From contig OU612066.1 in assembly GCA_914767715.1 (NCBI GenBank), forward strand, positions 9,057,001 through 9,121,000: DNA of 64,000 bases. Reading direction: 5' to 3'. The position numbers and the translations under genes were made by a program. A model generated the notes under the pieces. It worked only from the letters and a program-made list of their open reading frames with translations, was not told where the DNA came from and made no database searches. Below are positions 42,207 through 54,667 of the stretch, one piece after another. The stretch's first letter is position 1, and each line of letters opens with the position of its first letter. The stretch comes from Membranipora membranacea (Eukaryota; Bryozoa; Gymnolaemata; Cheilostomatida; Membraniporidae).

Positions 42207-45200
42207 GTTTTCTGCTGATTTCTGTCCTCAGCTGGGCTCTTGTTATCTGTCAATGGTTTGCTGCCATGTTATCTGTAAGAATAAAAAAGCAAATGGATTG
42301 AGCACAGCGTTCTGGTGTTTAGACTGGCAATGGTTAGGCCTACATGCCTCATCAAGGTTGGACAATGTGGTTTGAGTATAGGGATCAATAAACATTTGTC
42401 ATTAGAGATACTGGAACTACCAAAGATACCCAACAGTACCCAAGGCTTCCCTAAACAGAGGCATTTTTTTGTGTTAGTTGAGTTTGGTTATCAGTAGGCT
42501 ATGCTACGTTGACTCAGGGATAACTTTGCAGTACCCGACTCAGGCTCTTTTGGTCACTGTAACCTGTTTTAATTCTATGTCTCTCTTGTTATGAGTTGAA
42601 GCGTGAGGTGATATTTTCAGGGAAGGCATAGTCTGATGGCGCTCTCAACAAGCAGCCCAGTATGCAGATAATGTGATGTAAGATAAGATCTTTAACTCAT
42701 AGAGATAGGTAGCCTGGCTGGGATATATTGGTCTTTTTATCCAGTGATGCAGAGGCCTTGCCTCGTTTAGCAACTGACAGTTTCTAATTTTGATTTTGGA
42801 TCAGAACGCTCCAAGCCAGACATGATTGCTCGAGCCTAATGGATGTCTTGGTTACTGATTTCACTTATAGAGGTTTACGGATAGTGAAGTTTTGTAGTTG
42901 TTGGTTAATTTCGGTTATGTCACATGCAAGTGTGTCCATTTGCAGGCAGGAAAGACCACGCCTGAAGCCCTGGCACATGCAAGCCTGTTTTCTGCCATGT
43001 ATAGTATTGACCACCCAACTTGGACCACCCATGGTTAACATTGGACATTAACAATACAGGCTTGCAAGTCCCAAGGTCCCCTGACCTGGGGGTCTACTAA
43101 CAATCCCCATTCAATGGATCTCAATGATTGACTTGTTCATATTCTATAATTGAAAATACAACAGTCTCAGGCAACATTTACCAAGTCAGATTCTGGAGTG
43201 TTTTGTGAATCTATGTATAATCCCTCACTAGCCTAGCTTGTCCTGAAGCTGTACTGTCTAGACCAAGGAGTACACTGATTTTTATCATAGTCAGTTAGTA
43301 CTTTTAGCCCTCCCAAATAAGCTCACTCATCTGTGAGCAATACTCCAATGGGAGTTCATTGCTTACTCAGTGTGTGGATTAATTAAACTTATTAAGCAAG
43401 GAGGACTCCTTGATAAAAGAAAAGGTTGATGTAAGAACTAACTATTTAGCTAACCAAACAGAGAGTCAGTCCTTTGCCCATTGACCGTTATTGGATTTAG
43501 ACAAGTCTACTAGTACTATCCATTACTATAATTATTATAAATATTTATAATAATAATAGTATATTATTCTAGTAAGTTTGGTAACCTATTTATTTGGTTA
43601 GTAACACAAGGGATGGACTGAAAGAATCAACCTTGGATTAAATATGGACAGAATTAAACTATGAGCAACTTATATATAACAGGGGTTAACAGATAGTGAA
43701 GAACTAGAAGTTTAGGTTCACAGTTCAACAATATGTTAATAAACTAGTAGGGAGTAAGGCATTCTTACTCAACTCTGCCAAAAAACAAGCTTTTTTCAAC
43801 TGGTTTTTACATATGGCCAGAAAGCCGTAATTTTTATAAATAAGTGTCAGATTCATGTTTACCTGCATTCGGGTGGTTCACTGCTATATGGCCTGACATT
43901 ATGGACTAAGAGCATGACTTAGTATTTATCACTTTGAGGGTAGAACAGGACGTCTCCTCTTGACGGAAGGATCACAACTCTACGTTGTTACTCGGAGGAG
44001 ACAACTCACAGTATTATTTACAGCAAGAAGTTGACTTGTTCAGACCAGGGAGTAACCCCTTGTTTTAAGTTCTAACCAAGGCTCAAACTCAAAGTTTTCA
44101 GGAGCCTGCCTTGACAAGGTTGTCAAGACAAGCTATGGTTTCAGATACTCATGAAATCCAAATACTATTCCTTAATATTGTACCACGATCACTAAACACA
44201 AACAGCCTCTTGCTATTAGAGTGTTGGCACTGATGGCTTGGTGCTGTTCAGTGTTCACAACATCAAATTTCACATGCCATATCAAACCTACCAGATTCTA
44301 ACTATGCGGATAAAACTGGAAAATTATAATTCAATATAATTCACTAAATACATTTTAGAGATAATGCTCATCTAATCCAATCCATAAACTGGTTCATCGT
44401 CATTTTTTCGAGTTTTGATATTTAATTTATTAACTCAATGCTGCATCGGCCATCCTATGTTAATCCACATAGATTTATGTAGGTTTCCACTCGTATTCAA
44501 TCAATTTTATGTTTGAAACTGCAGCCTGATTGATATACTTCTCACCGATCAGGCGCATCAAATTCAATTATTGAGCAGCTAGACTTATATTCATAAGGAG
44601 TCCCCTTCTGTGATCGATGTAGTCCAACAGACATATCAGCTAGTTTCATTGGTTATAACAAAGTTGCAAATGGAGACAGGAAATTCGGAGAGCAATTTTT
44701 ACAGAAGGGGACATAAAATAATTGATAACAAAAGAACGCGAAATTTGTATGTGGAATGTGGATACTACATACATACATACCTTTGTTAGGCTTATGATGT
44801 TATCTTTCTATTGCATGTTGATGCAATTTTTTTGATTTCTGATGACCGCAGTCAAATAAGTGTCATCTTTGTGTTACCGAACTCATCCTGTCCTCTATCT
44901 ACACTTGCAAGAAGTGACATCTGGCATTATCAAAGCTATAACTTGTTATTCCGAATATTATTGCAAAAACTTGATTAAACTTTGACCATTGTCTATGGGA
45001 TGGTTTGTATTTCTGAAATTGTTCCAGCAGGATAGATCAGCAACATTTAATGGAAATACTATCAGTTCAATTTTTGGGATTTATGTGCTCGTGATCAAAA
45101 GGACGACAACTACAAAGAATCCATATCTTATATCTCATATCCATATATATTGAATTGATAATGACAATGAGATATGATTATATTATCCTTATTACGAACA

Positions 45201-45969
45201 GATAGACTAAAAAATAATTCACAAAAAGACAAAATGAGTGACATGATCATATCATCGAAAAAAACACAGCCAGACTTCAGATTCTGCATTCATTTATCTG
45301 ACGAAAAAAATCTACAGCTTCTGATCATTTCTACATATGACAGCTTGTATACTATGTTTTTTCATGTAACAGAATTCTACGTGCAGGTCATAGTGTTATA
45401 TGGCATTGATATTGACAGGATATTAACAATATATCTCATCTAAGCAGTATTTATTTCTTTGTCAACACAAGTATTTCAGTTCAGTTGTGAGCATAGCCTT
45501 TAAGAATTCATGTTTTGGTACTTTCATGCAATTTTTTGTGTTATGTTTAAATTGTTAAAAACCGATGCAAAATACAAGTTTTTTTTATATCTTTCCACAT
45601 GTCTGTAATGGTTGTTAAACTTACCTGCATGAATGCAGTCTAATCCGGCATTCAAAAATCAAATTCGTTTTCAAATGCAAATCAAAAAGTTCAAAAAGAG
45701 TATTTTTGCATACTCTGTTGACTTAGTTATAACTGTCACGGTGTCAGTCTGAGAAACATCTTACCGCTTTTGAATTTGCAATCAAAATTTATTAGAATTT
45801 TAGGAGGAGCTTTTAATTTGCAAAAGCAAATAATACAATTTGTTCTAATTAGAATTGCTCAAAAAATCATATTGTTATGCTTACCGCGTACATTGAATTC
45901 TTGTTAACATACTCGCTTAATATTCTAGCCTCACAATGTATTGATTGCACTTTTTTTTCTTCTTTTCAG
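42207..45969. other. Intergenic region between two head-to-head gene starts
   Basis: This lies between the TMEM72-like start (minus) and the first exon of the unrecognised gene (plus). I see no supported exon, and no obvious TATA box near either start. A short CATA repeat is at about 44767-44780. Confidence 0.5.
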
Positions 45970-47259
45970 ATTATTGGCATAGGTGATGCTAATATAGCAA
46001 CATAACTTTTTATTACTCATCCTAAAGAGATGAATTTGGCAACATCGTATCGATTACGAGACGTTGAGTTAATGGAAAATAACCTATATAAAGCTACAAA
46101 GAAAACATCTATTATGCGGTACGTTATTTGCAAATTTCTTTTGAATTTACTCTGTGTTGATATTTGTAATCAATATTTCATATAATATAACGTCACTACA
46201 GTTTACATATTAATTTCACAACTGGTAAAAATATGCTGTCCCTAAGATCCTTTATGAACTAAATCTACAAAAACATTTAATTTAATACATTCTTTCCCCG
46301 TATATAATTAAAGATCTGCTGGTCAGTGCTCATTGTGATGAGAAGGCTTAATGGCCATATTCTTCCTTTATTACCACGTGGCCAGTCCAACCGACACAGA
46401 AGCTCGTGTCTGTAAAGGGGTTGATAACCGGAGTAAGTAAAAACATAGACTTCATTTAAAGATTATTAGTAATATGCATGATGTAGTAATAATCCCTGAA
46501 AGACAATATCCATATGTTTTATTGCTTCCAATAATGATAAATGATGACAGCATATCCTATTGCTCCAGCAAGTCATAGGATGTTGCAATACTATTATATA
46601 CTATTATATATTATATTATACACTATTATATACTCCATGTTGAATTTTATGTTTTTAAATACATTAACATTCATTAACTCTCTTTTCTAGCTAGCGCCTA
46701 TAAAAGATCTCGGCACACTGGGCAGTGTGAGCCGGTGAGGACTGGGCAGTGTGAGCCGGTGAGGACTGCCTACATTTCATCCTGTGCCAGTCAGGTGATT
46801 ATCAACCTCTGGAGAAATATGGCCAATACTGCTACTACATTTGGGCAGCCAGTAGAGGCGTGGGATGTGGCACAGAGATACATCAAATTTCATAGCTGCC
46901 ACATTCTGCACATTAATAACAACTACGAAATAAAGGTAAATACGCCAAATCCTAATAACTTTAAAAAATCTTTCATCTTTCACGTACTCCAAGAATTTTT
47001 GTTTGTTTGCCATTTTTCATTAATTTGCCATCACTCTGCCTCATATTTAATACTGATATAATATGCAATGTGATAATTAGTTGAAAGTGGATCATTTGGT
47101 TTTTCTTATACCTTCTGTCATATGCAATTGCTATTTTTTCAATTGGGAAACCTAAAGATCGAAATAACAACTGAATTGGTAGGAGTCCTGGCAGTAGACT
47201 CAGACACCATAACATTAGAAGATGAAAACGCAATGCCTCTGAAACTGCTAAAATCATGA
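45970..47259 (+). CDS. Unrecognised four-exon gene model, 160 residues (CDS 46030-47259)
   Basis: Acceptor TTCTTCTTTTCAG (45969); leader; ATG 46030; exon to 46118 with donor GTACGT; 47-nt exon 46386-46432 with donor GTAAGT; exon 46691-46935 after acceptor CTCTTTTCTAG; final exon 47158-47259 with TGA. All three junctions keep one open frame. The protein begins MNLATSYRLRDVELMENN, has a tandem 8-residue duplication in exon 3, then WRNMANTATTFGQPVEAWDV, RYIKFHSCHILHINNNYEIK and, in the last exon, TELVGVLAVDSDTITLEDEN. The C-terminal half looks like a folded alpha/beta domain. I do not recognise the family. The last acceptor (ACCTAAAG) and the tiny second exon are the weakest parts. Confidence 0.5.
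46725..46772 (+). repeat. 24-bp in-frame tandem duplication
   Basis: Two identical 24-bp copies containing GGGCAGTGTGAGCCGGTGAG sit in the third exon of the unrecognised gene. The unit is a multiple of three and adds RTGQCEPV once more without breaking the frame. The identity suggests a very recent duplication that could be polymorphic. Confidence 0.85.
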
Positions 47260-47880
47260 TTCCCTTCTTCACTCTTTTCTTCAGTTTCAGAGAACTCCGT
47301 TTGCCAGGCCCTACCAATACAATTAACTTACTCCAAAAATGCAGGAACTGAAGTCGCCGATGTTGTAAACATCTTTTTAGCCTCTGACAACACCTAACAA
47401 CATCAATCAATCTATTATTCTTTTTATTGAAATAAATTATCAAAACACATACAAAAACCAATATAATTAATATATTGGGTTATCTAGCAGCCGGAGATTG
47501 TAATGATATTCTGATATCAAAATTATCATAGGCAGCGTACAACATCTGCCAACTGTACTTCATAATTGTGATGTCACCAAACTTTAGGGTATTTACAATT
47601 TATAAAATGTTCCAAGGTAATGAAGCCAGTATTGATGATGATGCAATTGAAACTAGATTCAATCGTCGGATCTCACTGAAACTTTTTTTTCATAGTTCTA
47701 ATGTTTGTTATGGCTTTGGTTCAGCTTAATTGATTGATTAAGTTAATATAAGATTTTATTGAAGCTCTCGCAGAAACCATGGGGTTTATAATAGAGTAGT
47801 TGTTAAATGAATAAAAGGGAAAAATTAAAAAATGTGGTGTTATGTCATGTAGTGTAGTGTTACTCAAAAATGTAGTGTAT
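47260..47880. other. Region downstream of the unrecognised gene; nothing else supported
   Basis: AT-rich sequence after the TGA at 47257-47259. A minus-strand ORF of 162 codons (46973-47461) overlaps the last exon of the unrecognised gene antisense; I see no family and consider it probably a shadow. Confidence 0.4.
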
Positions 47881-48439
47881 TAGGTTGTATTGTGAATATA
47901 GCTACGCCGTCTCTATTTATTATTTATTATCATTAATTATATATTATTTTTATCATAATATTCTTTCCTTTTTCTAAAAAAGGTCTACATTAATGGTTTA
48001 GGGATACCAGTGCTCAGGCACACAGCTTTGTAGTCTTGTACAAAAATGAAGTTGCCCCATTAATTAAGTTGCTCATTAATTGTATCACTTTAAATTATTA
48101 ATAATCATAATTTCATAAAAAAAGGTATTATGATATTCATTTTATTTGCCATCAATTATTATTTATCAATTATTTCATATTATAATTTAAGCCACTTTTC
48201 TATCTTAGTGTAATCCATTCCAATAGATTTAGTATACATATACATCAGGCATCATCCTTGTAGGCTCATGTCACTATAAATTATAAATTATGATAGGAAA
48301 CGTGTTGTTACTAAATTTACAGGTACGATATCCGTCATAAAGTTATTATTTATTATCTTTAATCATAAATTATTTTTATCATACTATTATTATTTCCTTT
48401 TCCTAGGAAAGGTCGATTTACCTTGCGGCTTCATCCATA

Positions 48440-48655
48440 AGCTGAATAAGGTGAATGAAGAAACTATAGGAGATGACAGGCTAACATGGGATAACCATGT
48501 CGCCTAAATCTGTAGGAAAGTAGCAAAAGCAGAAATTTCCTCATAACTCTGTTATGCATTAGAATATAGTAGTGGGCTGACCTAGCTCTATGTTCCAATC
48601 CTAACTGATCGGTGATAAATAAAGTTAATATCTATCTATCTATCTATCTATCTAG
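48440..48655 (+). mobile_element. Remnant 3' end of a non-LTR retrotransposon (LINE)
   Basis: The plus-strand frame reads VNEETIGDDRLTWDNHV, then a stop, then ICRKVAKAE and another stop. LTWxxHVxxICRKVxK is the familiar segment after the reverse transcriptase domain in many LINEs. The remnant then runs into a 3' tail of TATC repeats (about 48630-48655), as at LINE 3' ends. It is truncated and broken by stops, and it sits inside the AT-rich repeat cluster. Confidence 0.6.
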
Positions 48656-51600
48656 ATGCACAGGTCACAACGATAGTGCATTAGACACACCGAACACTCA
48701 GATAACAACGCATCATCATCACAAGAATCTCCGATGCTATCATCCCACCACACAGAAAGGGCGGATCAGAGGCAGTTCAAAGCAAGCAGACGTCGCAACC
48801 AGACTCTGCAACCAGAGTGAGAGCAATACTATGGGTTACTGAGTCTTCACAGCGATTTCTTGCACCCATCTTGTTGCCTTATAACAACAAAAACATCATC
48901 AAAATAATAAGCACAAACACGTGAACAATAAAATCATTCACAATCAAGATCAATATCCGTAATAACTACTAATACAAATACTACATCTTTGAATTCATAC
49001 AATCATTCTCTATATTAATGTTCAGAGGTATCAGCACTCAGGTGCTGAGGTAAAACGCACAGCTTTGTAGCAATGAACAATAAAGCAATTCACTCCTTGT
49101 AAGCTCGATTCACTAAAAATTATCATTAATCATTATTTCATAAAAAAATATTAAGAAATTCCTTTTATTTCCCATTATTATTTCATTTAATTATTTTTGC
49201 CACTTTTCCATCTCAATAATATCATCCAATTTAGAAGAATTAGAAAATTTTGACTGTCATATCTTACGGATAATAAAATTATTCGTCTGTGTACAATAAT
49301 GTTAATATATTTATTAATTTACTTATTTAGAATGACTCATTTATACCATTTTAGTTTTACATAACAATTACTTTTCCCACTCACCATAACAAGTGATGCA
49401 ATCCACGAATATCCCTAAACTACAGCTCCCCATTCTAAGCTCTTCCCCTAAGATGAGCTAAGCTACATAAAAAAATGACTTGTGATAGGCAACAAGTGAG
49501 TTATTGGTTGATGAACTATTGGGCCACAGCTGAGAGGAATATGAATTGTTACTTTTACCTATAGGCTCCGAGATGAGATGCTGTGAAGCAAAACCTGGGC
49601 TTGCTTTCACAATGTAAGCAATTAACATAGGAACCAGCCCTGAGCAGCAAAGACGCAAGGCCTCAGAAAACATTATCCTCAAACAATTTTCTTCTTCCAA
49701 GAATAACAGGAAAATACTTCCTTTACTCAATATTAAACTTTGATATGGATGGAAGCGAGCAGTCTTCGCAACCTGAGCAGGAGCAATATTGGGTCTTCAC
49801 AGAGAAATGATGTACCCATCTTCTTATCTTATCACCACAAAAACATCATAATATGAACATTTACAAACACAAACACATGAATAGTATAATCATGCACCCT
49901 CAAATACAAATACAATATCCATAATAACTACAAATACTTATACTACTAATACTACATCTCAGAATTCAGCGATTCCAATCCTTCTCTATATTAATGTTTA
50001 GGGATACCAGTACTCAGGAACTGGCGTAAAACATGCACAGCCTTGTAAGATACAACAGTTGTCCCTTTGTATTAATCAATTCACTATAAATTATCAATGA
50101 TCATTATTTCATAAAAAAAATGATGACATTCCTTTTATTCTGCAATTTTTTATCATTTCAATCATTTCATTTAATTAGTTTTGAAATTTATCCAACTGGC
50201 ATGTCATCTTATCTGTTAATCTTCATTATAATTAAGTTATTCATCACCATTATATAATATTATTCATATATTAACTTATTTTAGCTGAACACCATTACCC
50301 ATTGTCTAAACTTACATGTTTCCTGATATTCCAGCTTTTATTTGCCATAAATTGTTTTTTATTATTTCGTTTAATTACTTTTTGCCACTTTTCCATAGCA
50401 ATAATATAATCCAATTCAGTAAATTTAGTAAAACTTTGTATTCATATCTTACGGATAATAAAATTTATTGGCAAAAATGTTGCAGTGTTCACCTTTAGAT
50501 AAGAAGTTGTTTGCAATCACTAACAGTTTTAGGCGACAAACGACTGTTGAGCTTGTCTCTCTGCAGTCCTATTAAGAGGTGAGAAGGCCAAAGTCACTTA
50601 GCAGTGTAGAGAAAAACCAGCGCTGTAAATCATCATACAACAGGCCCGCACCTGTACTAACATCTGCAACTATTCTCTTATTTATGTTACTTTTGCGAAA
50701 AACCCCATACATGATAACAACAATGGTGAGCTCAAAGTCTAACACCTCAGTCATATTACTCTGGTACTGGTGTTAAGCACTCACCCTTGTAGCCTTGTAC
50801 AATAAAAGAGCTGCCTCCTTGTAAGCTCATTAATCTATTCACTATAAATTATCAATGATCATAATTTCAAGTAAAAACATTATGATATTCCTTTTATTTA
50901 CAATTCATTATCATCCGAATTATATCATTCACATATTTTTGCAATTTATCCAACTGGTATGTCATCTTATATGTTAATCTTTCATAATATAATTAAGTTT
51001 TTCATCCATATAAATATATAACAATATTAATATTTTGAAAGTTTCTTTTAATCTATTTTAATTGAACACCATTACTCAATTGTCCTAACTTACCTGTTAC
51101 CTGATATTCCTTTTTTTGCCACTAATTGTTCTTTATTATTAATTCAATCAATTATTTTTGCCACTTTTACATCGCAATAATATAATCCACTTTAGTAGAA
51201 TTGGTAAAAAATTCATTTACACCATGTTAGTCATACATACCATCACTTGACCTACAAACCTGACCTTAAAGGCATACATCAGCTAATTCAAACAGATAAA
51301 TCAATCAGAAACTCGGATTTGGTCAAACTATGCAGTGTTCATCTTTAGATACAAAGTTGAAGCTCCTCCCTGTTTCAAGGCTGTATCCACATTTATACAA
51401 CATTATCTGCCCATGAAATACCAAAATTTGAATGAACGATATATTATAAGCATGCTCAAAATGGTAGTTTATTTTGCCAAAGACTCGGATTGGATGTTGC
51501 AATTAAGCCTACTATCTACTGTTTGTCGATAACACCAGATCGCAATCACTAACGGTTTCAATCAACAAACAACTGACGATCTAGTCCCATTGTAGTACCA

Positions 51601-54123
51601 TAAAGAAGCAAAATGGCCAAAATCACTCCACACTGAAGGATGTACCCTCACACTCAATGCTTATCCCTTGGTTTAGCTCCTATGAACAGCCAAGAAGCAA
51701 AAAACCTCTTCACAGTCACACCACCAAGGTACTATAGAGAGACTTTTGCTAGTCAATCATCATTTAAAGGCCTGCATGCCTAGTATAATTATGTTACGAA
51801 ATGTCATGAATTTAGTGATAAAGTTGAGCTGTGTACTACATATGAAACAATTCTCTTATTTATGTTACTTTTGAATAAACTCTTACATGGAAACGACGGT
51901 GGTGAGCTCAATGTCCAACATTCAAATCCGCCTAAGTTATAATAATGTCATGCGGTCATATTGGCATTGAGGTGATGAACAGCCCCAACAAGAGCACTCT
52001 ATCCCAAGGTGTGACTTCTTCACCGCTCCTGCTTCTCTCACCATAACAAGTGATGACAGCAGTGGACATCCCTAAACTACAGCTCCTCCTATTACACTCT
52101 TCCTCTAGGATGAGCTATATACATACAAACACGGATTGTGATAGGCAACAGGTGGGTCAGCTGAGGGGAATCTTCAAATAATTCACTGCTTTTACCGAAT
52201 AACTTGGGCCCGCTTTCAGAAGACAAGCAAATTAACACAGGAACCAGCTCTGAGAAGCAAGACACAGTGCCTCAGGAAAACACCATCCTCACACAGTTTT
52301 CTTCTTCCTTTTCTCTATATTATTAAACTTTGATACGGCTTGAAACAAGCAGTCTTCGCAACCTGAACAGGATCAATATTGAGTTCATCTTCTGTACCCA
52401 TCTTCTTATTATCTTATCAAAACAAACCATCATAATATACACATTTACAAACACAAGCACATGAACAATACAATCATCCAACATCAGATACAATATCCAT
52501 AATAACTACTAATACAAATATTACATCTCAGAGTTTAGCTTTAACTACCATAACAACGACAGCTAATAGAATACTACATCTTAGAATTCAGTGAATTCCA
52601 TCCTTCTCTACATTCATGTTTAGGGATGTCAGTACTCAGGTACTGCTGTAAAACACAGAGTCTTGTAGCCTTGTTAATAAAACAGCTGCCTCCTTGAATG
52701 CTCATTAATCAATTCTCTATAAATTTTCAGTAATCATAATCTCATGAAAAACATGTCATTTCTTTTATTTGCAATTTATTATCACCTTAATTAATTAATT
52801 AAATCACTTTTGCAACTTTATCCATCTGGCATATCATCTTACATGTTAATCTTACTAATAATTAAGTTATTCATCTATATACATTATTACTATTTAGAAA
52901 GTGTCACTCATACTATTTTAGTTGTACACCATTACTCATTTGTCCTAACTTACCTGTTACATGATATTCCTTTTATTTGCCATTAATCGTTTTTAATTTT
53001 TAATTCATTTAAATATTTTTGCCACTTTTCCATCTCAATAATATAATCCAATTTACTAGAGTTGGTAAAATATGACTTAATTTAGAATATTTTGTTTACA
53101 CCATATTAGTCATATATACCATTACTTGACCTACATACCTGACCTTAAAAGCATATATCACATCAGCTAACTTAAACACACAAACCAATCGGAAACACTC
53201 AAATTTGGTCAACCTTTGCAGTGTTCATCTTTAGATACAAAGTTGAAATTCTTCCCTGATGTAACAGAAGTCTTACTTGTTTCCAGGCAACATCCACATT
53301 ATCTCCCCAGGAAATACCGAAATTTGATTGAACCACATAAGCGTTCTCAAAATGGTGGCTTATTGTGCAAAAGACTATTCTGATTGGATGTTGTAATTAA
53401 GCAAATATCTATTGTTTGTTGATAACACCAGTTCGCAATCACTAATGGTTTCAACTGACAAACAGCTGGTACTCGAGTCCCATTGCAATATCATAAAGAA
53501 GCAAAACGGTCAAAATCACTGCACATTGAAGGATGCACTCACACTCAATGCTTATCTCTTGGTTGAGCTCCAATGAACTCCCAAGAAACAAAAGAACTCA
53601 ATCAATCATCATTTATAGGCATGCATGCCTTATTGAATTATGATAGGAAACGTCAGGATTTAGTGATACAGTTGAATGTGTACTCACATCTGCAACTTTT
53701 TTCTTATTTGCATTAATTTTGTAAAAAAAACCCTGACATGGAAATGAGACTGTGGTTAGCTCAACGCCTATCAATAGTCATCCCTCCAAGTTGTAGTAAT
53801 GTTATAACAACAAAACATCATCAAAATATGCACATTAACAACCACCAACTCTTGAACAATATAATCATGCGCCTTCAAATACAATATCCAAAACAACTAC
53901 TAATACTTCATCTCAGAATTCAGTGATTCCGATCCTTCTCTATATCAATGCTTAGGGATACCAGTAACTCAGACACTGATATACAATGAGCAGCCTTGTA
54001 GTCTTGTACAATAAAACAGTCGCCTCCTTGTAAGCTCATAAGTCCATTCACTATAAATTATCAGTAATAATAATTTCATAAAAAAATATTAAGATATAAT
54101 TCCTCTCATTTGACATACGGTCG

Positions 54124-54667
54124 TCATGGGCAAAGACGGGCTATCTGGGGATTAAAAAATTCACGGTAAAAGTAAAACACTTTTCCAAATTTCTAATTTT
54201 CTAATTATCATTAAAATTATTGCAAATATACGTTAATATGCGAAAAATTAAGACGATTCATTTGGCGTTAATTAAATAATGATCAAACAAGCAGTTCAAA
54301 AGATATCGCAAAAAAATTCCGATTTGGCTATTTCCACGGGCAAAAATAGTCTATTGTCATTCAAAACAAGTCATTGTTAGCAAGCGTAGTCATTAGAATC
54401 GTAATTGCATTGTTCAAATGAATGCATTCACATCAATTGAGCATGGCTTTCATTGTATTTGAGAAAAAAAAAGTTATAGACCGTTTTTGCTCGAAGCTTT
54501 CTGGCTATTTGTAAACAAAAGAAATTTCAAACAGGTTTTTTTTCCACTTTCTGGTAGGAGTTTCAGAGACTTTTTGATAGCGTTAAATAGCCCAAAAATA
54601 GCTCAATTTAAACAACAAAGAAAAAGAAATTTTGAAAAAATTACATATAGACCTTCTTTGCACATGA
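54124..54667. mobile_element. MITE-like insertion interrupting a repeat module
   Basis: The repeat module stops near 54115 (after CTCTCATTTGACAT) and resumes near 54668 with its next landmark (TTTTTGCTGCCTTTCCGTCT). In between lies unrelated DNA. Its ends are imperfect inverted repeats of 24 bp (TCATGGGCAAAGACGGGCTA at 54124 and TCATGTGCAAAGAAGGTCTA from 54667 backwards; about five mismatches). No transposase is encoded and exact target duplications are not clear. Confidence 0.55.

Noticed and set aside
46973-47461. 162-codon minus-strand ORF (MVFVCVLIIYF...), the longest by that strand in the area
   Set aside because: It overlaps antisense the last exon of the plus-strand gene model, shows no recognisable family, and its hydrophobic/basic composition is what AT-rich antisense gives. 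I kept the spliced plus-strand model, though a search of this ORF would be worthwhile.
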